DNA of 47,442 bases from Noviherbaspirillum humi. Lineage in GTDB: Bacteria > Pseudomonadota > Gammaproteobacteria > Burkholderiales > Burkholderiaceae_D. Below the pieces are notes generated by a model, which worked only from the letters and a program-made list of their open reading frames with translations, ran no database searches and had not been told where the DNA came from. The position numbers and the translations under genes are program-made. This document shows, in pieces, positions 41,660 to 47,442 of the stretch. The first letter of the stretch is position 1. Every line of letters starts with the position of its first letter. The DNA lies in assembly GCF_900188095.1 (NCBI RefSeq), contig NZ_FZOT01000027.1, forward strand, positions 1 through 47,442. Direction: 5' to 3'.

Positions 41660-41954
41660 TTTTCCCTTCGCGTTTTCCTGACCGGCTCGCGGTGTCATCA
41701 GCGGCCATGCGTGCCTGTGAGAATCATAACAGCCCAGGGCCTTTCTCCAGCGGTTTGCTTCCATCTGTCCCTACAAAGAACCAGGGAGGTGAAATGCCGT
41801 GTGTGCCATTGCACCAATGAATTTAAGGTTTGTAACGCCCATGCCCGACGAGGAACTTCATTGCCAAATTGGCTTCTATCCTGCTTACCAATTCGCCAAC
41901 ACGGCGCCTTGCGGGCGTCAGGCGATCCATCCACGCATCTGTGCAGGAGGAAAC
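41660..41954 (+). other. Upstream region of the stress protein gene
   Basis: A 295-bp region. It contains a strong ribosome-binding site AGGAGG at 41945-41950 for the gene at 41955. No further gene or clear promoter hexamers could be supported. Confidence 0.35.
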
Positions 41955-43628
41955 ATGGCAACACACGCTACCAATGATTCGGGCATGCTTACCGGGCTGT
42001 TCTACGACAGAGATAGCGCGGAACGCGCCTATCAGGGATTGTCACAGCGCGGCTATGGCAAGGATGACGTGAACGTCATCATGTCGGACGAAGCGAGAAA
42101 GAAGCACTTCGCGGATGATGGCGCCACCACCGAACTTGGGACCAAGGCCGCCGAAGGCGCAGGCATCGGCGGCGCGCTCGGCGGCACGCTCGGCGCCATC
42201 ATCGCCGGCGTCGCGGCAACCGGCACCAGCCTGGCGATCCCGGGCCTCGGCCTGGTGATTGCAGGGCCGCTGGCCGCAGCGCTGGCGGGCGGCGGCGCTG
42301 GCGCCGCAACCGGCGGACTGCTCGGCGCGCTGATCGGGCACGGCATTCCGGAAGAACGGGTAAAGCATTATGAAAGCGGCCTGAAGCAAGGCGGCATCCT
42401 GATGGGCGTGAAACCGCGCTCGGAAGATGACGCCGCCTACCTGGAGCAGCACTGGCGCGACAACAAGGGCATGCATGTCTACCGGCCCGGCAGCAACGTC
42501 ATGAACCGCGATGCCGGCCATAGCGTGATCGCGGTCTACGACAACTACGCCGACGCCGACAAGGCGGTGCAGGCGCTCGTCGCAGAGGGGCTGCCGCGCG
42601 ACAGCGTGCACCTGAATCCGGAAGCGGACGCCGGGACCGCCTCCGCTGGCACCCATGCATCCGATAACGTCGACCATGGACGCCGCGGCTTCTTCGCCTC
42701 GCTGTTCAGCGGCGATGATGAATACCGCGACCAGACCGACCTGTATGCGGAGTCGGTGCGCCGCGGCAGCTACGTGCTCACCGCCGATACCCGGAGCGAG
42801 GACGAGGCGGAGCGGGTGACCGACATTCTGAACCGCTTCAACCCGGTAGACATCGATGAGCGCGCCAGCCACTGGAAGCAGCAGGGCTGGACCGGCTTCG
42901 ACGAAAAGGCGCCGCGCTATACCCAGGACGAGATCACCCGCGAGCGCAGCAGCTATGCGGCCACGTCCCGCACCGACACTGCCGCCGGCACGCAGCGCAT
43001 TCCGGTGATTCAGGAAGAGCTGAAGGTCGGCAAGCGCATGGTGCAGCGCGGCGGCGTGCGCGTCTTGCAGCGGGTGCGCGAGGTCCCGGTCAATGAGCAG
43101 GTGACGCTGCGCGAGGAGCAGGTCAAGGTGGAACGCCATCCGGTCGATCGCCCGGCATCGGAAGCCGATCTCGCCGCCTTCAAGGAAGGATCGGTCGAAC
43201 TGCGCGAGACGGCGGAGGAAGCGGTGGTATCCAAGTCCGCCCGCGTGGTGGAAGAAGTGGAAGTCGGCAAGCAGGTCAGCGAGCGCACCGAGCGCATCAA
43301 CGACACGGTGCGCCGCACCGACGTTGAAGTGGAGCAGCTTGGCGCCGGTACCGCTCGCGGCGCAATGAGCGACGACGATGCCGAGTACCGCCGCCACTGG
43401 CAAAGCACCTACGGCACCGCCGGCGGCCGCTACGAGGATTATGGCGACGCTTACCGCTACGGCTCGCAGATGGCCGGCACTGACCGCTATCGCAACTACC
43501 AGTGGGAAGATGCCGAGCCGCATCTGCGCAGCGACTGGGAGCGCAGCCATCCCGGCAGCACCTGGGAAAAGGTGAAGGACGCGGTGCGCTACGGCGCCGA
43601 ACGGGTGACCGGCAACCGCCGCCACTAA
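41955..43628 (+). CDS. YflT-like stress protein with DUF2382 (YsnF/AvaK) domain
   Basis: A 557-residue protein of the general-stress type. The N-terminal YflT/heat-induced-stress domain is seen at about residues 10-45 (GLFYDRDSAERAYQGLSQRG). A Gly/Ala-rich hydrophobic hairpin follows at about 60-130 (IIAGVAATGTSLAIPGLGLV), then a second YflT-like repeat (SVIAVYDNYADADKAVQALV) at about 185-300. The DUF2382 domain comprises about 350-455 (RIPVIQEELKVGKRMVQRGG, EEAVVSKSARVVEEVEVGKQ). The Tyr/Arg/Asp-rich tail is low-complexity. ATG at 41955 has AGGAGG at ideal distance. Function is unknown; members are linked to stress and desiccation responses. Confidence 0.85.
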   Translation: MATHATNDSGMLTGLFYDRDSAERAYQGLSQRGYGKDDVNVIMSDEARKKHFADDGATTELGTKAAEGAGIGGALGGTLGAIIAGVAATGTSLAIPGLGLVIAGPLAAALAGGGAGAATGGLLGALIGHGIPEERVKHYESGLKQGGILMGVKPRSEDDAAYLEQHWRDNKGMHVYRPGSNVMNRDAGHSVIAVYDNYADADKAVQALVAEGLPRDSVHLNPEADAGTASAGTHASDNVDHGRRGFFASLFSGDDEYRDQTDLYAESVRRGSYVLTADTRSEDEAERVTDILNRFNPVDIDERASHWKQQGWTGFDEKAPRYTQDEITRERSSYAATSRTDTAAGTQRIPVIQEELKVGKRMVQRGGVRVLQRVREVPVNEQVTLREEQVKVERHPVDRPASEADLAAFKEGSVELRETAEEAVVSKSARVVEEVEVGKQVSERTERINDTVRRTDVEVEQLGAGTARGAMSDDDAEYRRHWQSTYGTAGGRYEDYGDAYRYGSQMAGTDRYRNYQWEDAEPHLRSDWERSHPGSTWEKVKDAVRYGAERVTGNRRH

Positions 43629-43690
43629 CTCGCTGAACGGCGGCGATGGGGTTGCGCGGCAGTCCCATCGCCTGCGACAAGGAGCACATC

Positions 43691-44293
43691 ATGGCACTCG
43701 GCTTTGACATCGGCAGGATCCTCGAACAATACGGCGGCGGCAACATGAATCAGGCGCCGGAAGACGTGGAGCAGCATTTCGACCAGGTTGCGCAAAACTC
43801 GCCGCATGAAGAACTGGCGGATGGCCTCGGCGAAGCTTTCCGCTCGGACCAGACGCCGCCCTTCCCCAACATGGCCAGCCAGCTGTTTGGCCAGGCCGAT
43901 CCCAACCAGCGGGCCGGCATGGTCAATCAAATCCTCGGGACGCTCGGGCCGGCGGTGATCGGCTCCATGCTGGGACGCGGCATGGGGGGCGGCGGCTTTG
44001 GCGGCGGGGGCATGGGAATGGGAGGCGGCTTGGGCGGCCTTCTCGGCGGCCTGCTTGGCGGCGGTGGCGGGGGCGGCGGCATGAGCCAGCCGCGTACGCA
44101 GATCAGCGCCGAAGAGGCGAGCCGCATGAGCCCGCAGGATTTCCAGGAGCTTGCGCAACATGCCGAGCGCGAGAATCCGGGCGTCATTGACCAGCTCAGT
44201 CGCTTTGCTGCGCAGAACCCGACGCTGGTGAAGGCGCTTGGCGGCGCGGCGCTGGCGATTGCGTTGGGGAGGATGTCGCAGCGTAATCGTTAA
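43691..44293 (+). CDS. Glycine-rich hypothetical protein
   Basis: A 200-residue protein starting MALGFDIGRILEQYGGG after AAGGAG. Residues 100-135 form a Gly/Met-rich, low-complexity segment with an LGGLLGGLLGGG core. The C-terminal half (SAEEASRMSPQDFQELAQHA, then a helical tail) looks folded. No signal peptide is seen. Similar Gly-rich proteins are found widely in Burkholderiales beside stress genes, but I cannot name a function. It lies 62 bp after the DUF2382 gene in the same direction, possibly cotranscribed. Confidence 0.7.
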   Translation: MALGFDIGRILEQYGGGNMNQAPEDVEQHFDQVAQNSPHEELADGLGEAFRSDQTPPFPNMASQLFGQADPNQRAGMVNQILGTLGPAVIGSMLGRGMGGGGFGGGGMGMGGGLGGLLGGLLGGGGGGGGMSQPRTQISAEEASRMSPQDFQELAQHAERENPGVIDQLSRFAAQNPTLVKALGGAALAIALGRMSQRNR

Positions 44294-44893
44294 ACCGGCT
44301 CTACCGCGCGGGAGCGGTGCTGAATGCACTGTCTCCCTCGCCCTCCTCCAAAATTGCATCAGGGAGCGCGACGTCTTGCGCAACAATGCATGGAATGTGA
44401 ACGTCCCGCTTCGGGTTTTCTAGCGCGTTCCGGTTAGGCTGTCGCCAGCAAGAGAATTCAATCAACAAACCGACGATATCCGCCAGCACAGTTTCAGATG
44501 AACCTCTAACCTCTGGAATGGGGCATCAGAAGCGCACGAACCCCGAACAATTTGTCTCTTGTTTAAGACTAGCGAGCCAGACGTGCGCTTGAGTGACTTT
44601 CAGCGCGTAGTGCTGATGTCGAAATGATGGTCATCTCCTTTAGCCGGCAGTTTGATTCGCCCCATTTAGGCTTCGTGCTGGGCAAGCTTCTGCCAGTTTT
44701 TGTTCCATGATTTCGATAACGCGACATCAAAAAAATAAGCTTCATCCATATGGCATGGATTCTGCTGTACCTATGCAGCAAACGCATCGGCTTAATATCG
44801 CCGTTCTCGTTAAGTCAATTCCTCAGGATTAAATGCACACCTTCGTGGTGTAGTGGCTTTCCATGTTTTTCCGTGCTGCTAAAGGAGAATTAA
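44294..44893. other. 600-bp AT-richer region without supported genes
   Basis: Base composition is lower in GC than the surroundings. Short open frames occur on both strands, but none has both a ribosome-binding site and protein-like composition. The 3' end must carry the promoter of the gene at 44894, which has AAAGGAGA in front. Confidence 0.4.
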
Positions 44894-45220
44894 ATGTCTA
44901 TTAATGCGATTCCAAATTTCGGGTCTTCGTCTCATGGTTCTGATCCGATTGCGCAGGCCGACGGTCCTAAGCTACCCTCGACACAACCGTCTCCGGCTCC
45001 TACCACGACGCAATCTTCACCACCGACGCGAAGAATTCGTCCCGCAGTAGTTGACAAGAAAGTTTTCGAGCAGACACCTCAATCAAACTTGGGAAATCAA
45101 ACTTGTAGCATCCAGTACCCGCTCTCGGGTGGGACGATTTTTGTGAATTGTGGAACCCGAGCGCAGCAAATTATTCGTAGCCAGCAGATCCAACGTCAAT
45201 TACAAAATGTGAATAAATGA
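44894..45220 (+). CDS. Hypothetical Ser/Pro/Thr-rich protein, 108 residues
   Basis: Starts MSINAIPNFGSSSHGSDPIA with a strong ribosome site AAAGGAGA. The first 50 residues are a disordered Ser/Pro/Thr/Gln stretch; the second half (QTCSIQYPLSGGTIFVNCGT) contains two cysteines that could bond, then a Gln-rich helical tail. No classical signal peptide is present. Like the AT-rich orphan at 18914 it has a Ser/Pro-rich N-terminus and AT-leaning codons, and no family is recognised. Acquisition by transfer is possible. Confidence 0.6.
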   Translation: MSINAIPNFGSSSHGSDPIAQADGPKLPSTQPSPAPTTTQSSPPTRRIRPAVVDKKVFEQTPQSNLGNQTCSIQYPLSGGTIFVNCGTRAQQIIRSQQIQRQLQNVNK

Positions 45221-45254
45221 GACATGCTTGCATGGCAGCGCTCATTGCTCCGAT

Positions 45255-45284
45255 AAAAGAAAACCCGCGCCAATCAGGCGCGGG
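45255..45284 (-). terminator. Rho-independent terminator reading on the minus strand
   Basis: Stem CCCGCGCC (45264-45271) with GGCGCGGG (45277-45284), loop AATCA. On the minus strand it is followed by TTTTCTTTT. It would stop transcripts coming from the right, for example from the small frame at 45399-45596. It also lies 34 bp after the 108-residue plus-strand gene. Confidence 0.75.
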
Positions 45285-45398
45285 CCGAAGGTCAATGAAC
45301 GGCTAGTGGCTTCCCACCAGTTACAGCGATTTCAGCGTAGTTCGGCAACGCGCTACATGCCAGCATAGGCGACCATCCCGGCCAATTCGCTCAATCTT

Positions 45399-45596
45399 TT
45401 AAGCCAGGCTTAATCTTTCCTCCACCACCCGCCTCGGTTGCGCACGCTTTTGTGAGTGAATCCGGGCAACGATCCGCTCGCGACGGCACAGATGGGCGGC
45501 GTCCTGCGACATGCTCCCCGCCCAGCGGTAGACATTGAATTCCTTTACCAGCAATCCCATGCTGCGCCTTGATGGCGGGACGTAACCGTTTTGCAT
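45399..45596 (-). CDS. Doubtful small protein, 65 residues
   Basis: An open frame starting MQNGYVPPSRRSMGLLVKEF, rich in Arg and Gln, with only a weak GGCGGG before the ATG. A second frame overlaps it on the same strand. It is listed because a minus-strand terminator lies 115 bp downstream, implying that something is transcribed leftwards here. No family is recognised. Confidence 0.25.
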   Translation of the reverse strand: MQNGYVPPSRRSMGLLVKEFNVYRWAGSMSQDAAHLCRRERIVARIHSQKRAQPRRVVEERLSLA

Positions 45597-45798
45597 CCAA
45601 ACCCGCCAGAAGGCCTGGCCCCTGGTCTGTTCAATTCTGGTTGGTGCACCTTAAGCCGGCATTGATGAGGGGGGTGCGATGCATCACCGAATCAAGGCGG
45701 CGGACCGTTCATTTTGAACGCCCCGTCCTCCGTCTGGACAAGACGGCATCAGGGTGAATCAGGCTGAGCGGTTCGCTCTTGGCTGCCTGCCGTGCGTT

Positions 45799-46251
45799 TC
45801 AAGGCTTGAGCTGCACCCGGATCTCTCCCCCAGGGTGAGCCGCGCTGTGCACATTCACGTAGAGATTTCCCTCCTTGAAAGCGGAATATTGGGCGTCGGT
45901 AAGCCGTGTGTTCGCCGGAACGCTGAAGGTTCGGTCTGCGGTCTTGACAAGGGGAATGATGATGGGACCGTTCGCTCCGGACGCGCCCTGATGGATATGA
46001 GCCGCAGTAGCAGGGATGTCTGCGACGATCACCGAGCCGGATACGGTCCGGTCGCTTGCCACGGTAATGGTGCTTTGGCCCGTCGCGCGGGTGGAGACAG
46101 GCGGAACCTCCTGCGCACCCGTCAGTTCCGCGCTCACCGGCTTTGAACCGCCCAAGCCTAGTTTCTGCATTGCGCCGCATCCGCCCATCGCCAGGCTGAC
46201 CGCTGCGGAACAAAATAATATTTTGGACAAATGGATTGCACGAGCTCTCAT
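45799..46251 (-). CDS. CHRD-domain lipoprotein
   Basis: A 150-residue exported protein. ATG at 46251 (MRARAIHLSKILF) follows GGAGAAG; the longer in-frame start is rejected. The signal peptide ends with a lipobox-like AMGGC near residue 25. The CHRD domain fills the rest: SAELTGAQEVPPVSTRATGQ, AAHIHQGASGANGPIIIPLV and YVNVHSAAHPGGEIRVQL. CHRD domains occur in chordin and in bacterial surface proteins; function here is unknown, with predicted location on the outer membrane. Confidence 0.88.
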   Translation of the reverse strand: MRARAIHLSKILFCSAAVSLAMGGCGAMQKLGLGGSKPVSAELTGAQEVPPVSTRATGQSTITVASDRTVSGSVIVADIPATAAHIHQGASGANGPIIIPLVKTADRTFSVPANTRLTDAQYSAFKEGNLYVNVHSAAHPGGEIRVQLKP

Positions 46252-46584
46252 TTTTCTTCTCCATCCATGCGTGATTGATGATGCAAGACCGGACGTCCTG
46301 CGCGTCTCCACCGGGTAGTTTCAGCATAGGAAGCGAAGCCGGAGGTCGCAACTGCAGCACGGAAATGAGCTTTGATCTGTCTCAAGCCGGTTCACGATCC
46401 AGCCGGGAAATTCGGCTTGTCCGGATGGATAACGATCTTCTAGTTGCGAAAGCAGGTTCGCCGAATTCAATCTTTCCTGAAAGATCGTTCGTATTCATTG
46501 TGAACAGTTGACCAATTATCCAGTCCTAGAGGCATGCCGGGACTGCGATGGCATTGACCCGGCTCCCTTGCCCAGGAGGCAGAT

Positions 46585-46797
46585 ATGTCCGCTCATATCT
46601 ACAAGATTCTCGAACTCGTCGGTTCCTCGACCACTGGAAGTGACGATGCCATACGCAATGCGATTGCACGTGCCTCAGCGACCGTGAAGCACATGGACTG
46701 GTTTGAAGTGGTCGAGAGCCGCGGACACATCGTCGATGGCAAGGTCGCCCATTATCAGGTGACGCTCAAGGTTGGCTTCCGGCTCGAGGAAAGCTGA
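46585..46797 (+). CDS. Dodecin flavin-binding protein
   Basis: A 70-residue dodecin, the normal size. The sequence [20 protein letters not shown] and [17 protein letters not shown] are characteristic; the Trp that stacks on flavin is in DWFEV. Dodecins assemble into hollow dodecamers that store riboflavin, FMN or CoA. GGAGG precedes ATG at 46585. Monocistronic. Confidence 0.93.
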   Translation: MSAHIYKILELVGSSTTGSDDAIRNAIARASATVKHMDWFEVVESRGHIVDGKVAHYQVTLKVGFRLEES

Positions 46798-47328
46798 CGC
46801 CATCGCAAGGTCAGCCCGCTTTTCGGCGCGGCGAACCGGCCGAGGCGACGAGCTTCAAAGGTCGATTGATATCCTTTTGCCGGCATTCCCGCTCCCGGAA
46901 GGAAGCAGATGGAAGGGTATGCAAAGGTCTTGCGTCTTGTCACAGCGGCGTCATATCCAACCGGTATTATTTGCCTGCTTCCGCACACGCAGCCGATATG
47001 CGTGGCGACAGGCATCAGCGCCCTATCGAGCAGATCAGGCCGACAGCGAAAGCGGGCTGGGATCTCGGATAGGGCGTTCTTCATTGTGGCCTACGGTTGC
47101 AGGCATATTGAATTGCCGATGCGACTCTCGGTCCATCGGCCGGGACTAGGCGTTCAATCCTCTGCAGATTGAAGACTATCGCCATCACCCGACCGATCCT
47201 CAACGTTCTGCTTTCAGGAGCTGCATGGCGCAGCGACAGCCATCATGATTCGCTTCTGCGGCCGCGCCAGGACGCCCATGAGGATTCATCGAAGCGAGAC
47301 CGTCCGCTTCGAAGCGTGAGTACAAAGC
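46798..47328. other. Gene-free stretch between dodecin and the rRNA terminator
   Basis: About 530 bp. Several short overlapping open frames occur on both strands without ribosome sites or protein-like composition. A short stem (CGAAGCG / CGCTTCG) lies near 47290-47311. Nothing else can be supported. Confidence 0.4.
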
Positions 47329-47364
47329 AAAACGCCCCGCACTCTTTATGAGGCGGGGCGTTTT
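47329..47364. terminator. rRNA operon terminator
   Basis: A 12-bp perfect stem, AAAACGCCCCGC (47329-47340) with GCGGGGCGTTTT (47353-47364), with T-runs on both sides, so it works in both directions. It lies 8 bp past the 3' end of the 5S rRNA as read on the minus strand. Confidence 0.92.
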
Positions 47365-47372
47365 CGGGTAAG

Positions 47373-47442
47373 AGCCTGACGATGACCTACTTTCACACTG
47401 GTTGCAGCACTATCATCGGCGCAAAGTCGTTTCACGGTCCTG
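47373..47442 (-). rRNA. rrf: 5S rRNA, 3' part (truncated by window end)
   Basis: Read on the minus strand, the last bases give TTTGCGCCGATGATAGTG and AAAGTAGGTCATCGTCAGGC, the conserved 3' half of proteobacterial 5S rRNA. About 70 of the roughly 115 bases are inside the window; the rest, and the 23S and 16S genes, should continue beyond the right edge. Confidence 0.93.

Noticed and set aside
1-47442. CRISPR arrays, transposases, integrases and tRNA genes
   Set aside because: No direct-repeat/spacer series, no transposase or integrase motif in any frame examined, and no tRNA-like cloverleaf was recognised by eye.

Overview
The window looks like chromosomal DNA from a GC-rich betaproteobacterium, most likely in the Burkholderiales (Oxalobacteraceae-like). 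That placement is an inference from high GC, several Bug-type tripartite tricarboxylate transporter (TTT) solute-binding proteins, vanillate-demethylase-type Rieske oxygenases, LysR/TetR/GntR-controlled aromatic and sugar-acid clusters, and gene families common in that order. It was not checked against any database. The right edge enters an rRNA operon: the 3' part of a 5S rRNA on the minus strand, with its terminator.

Layout. 1-376: palindrome-rich intergenic element. 377-6381: catabolic module I. It has a TetR regulator facing a minus-strand acyl-CoA operon (SDR oxidoreductase, EntE-like adenylate-forming ligase, two crotonase-fold proteins) and a Rieske oxygenase that is divergent from a LysR regulator at 6503-7438. 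A conserved GATC-rich operator lies before tetR and twice before the SDR operon. 7564-16203: housekeeping and respiratory genes (small lipoprotein, PQQ-type sugar dehydrogenase translationally coupled to a diheme cytochrome c, FMN reductase, metallo-beta-lactamase-fold lipoprotein, DNA polymerase II, chemotaxis receptor). 16401-18518: a LOV-PAS-GGDEF-EAL protein, a predicted blue-light-responsive cyclic-di-GMP enzyme. 18519-20728: an AT-rich island with one unrecognised 589-residue protein containing an internal duplication, closed by a perfect 16-bp inverted repeat. 20835-22618: lectin-like lipoprotein and an outer-membrane-type protein.

22729-30818: catabolic module II, a seven-gene minus-strand operon (heme-binding HbpS/GlcG-like protein, ACMSD-like amidohydrolase, type I extradiol dioxygenase, FAH-family hydrolase, MhpA-like flavin hydroxylase, Bug protein, Rieske oxygenase). 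It is divergent from a LysR paralogue of the one in module I and ends in a clear terminator. The set reads as demethylation/hydroxylation, ring cleavage and processing of a methoxylated or hydroxylated aromatic acid. 30950-33615: small unknown protein and an MHYT-GGDEF-EAL protein. 33667-38127: catabolic module III (GntR regulator divergent from an IlvD/Edd-family sugar-acid dehydratase, an RraA-like aldolase-fold protein and a Bug protein, then a terminator).

38214-46797: small and accessory genes. These include a TPR-methyltransferase cut short by an in-frame TAA, a cold-shock/DUF1294 protein, and a pair of paralogous small proteins with double-glycine-type leaders and Q/N-rich cores (40040-40645). 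The rest are small secreted and membrane proteins, a YflT/DUF2382 stress protein, a glycine-rich protein, a CHRD lipoprotein and dodecin. The most novel-looking items are the Q/N-rich GG-leader pair, the AT-rich orphan gene with its duplication, the shared operator of module I and the palindromic element at 76-268. No CRISPR array, transposase or tRNA was recognised.
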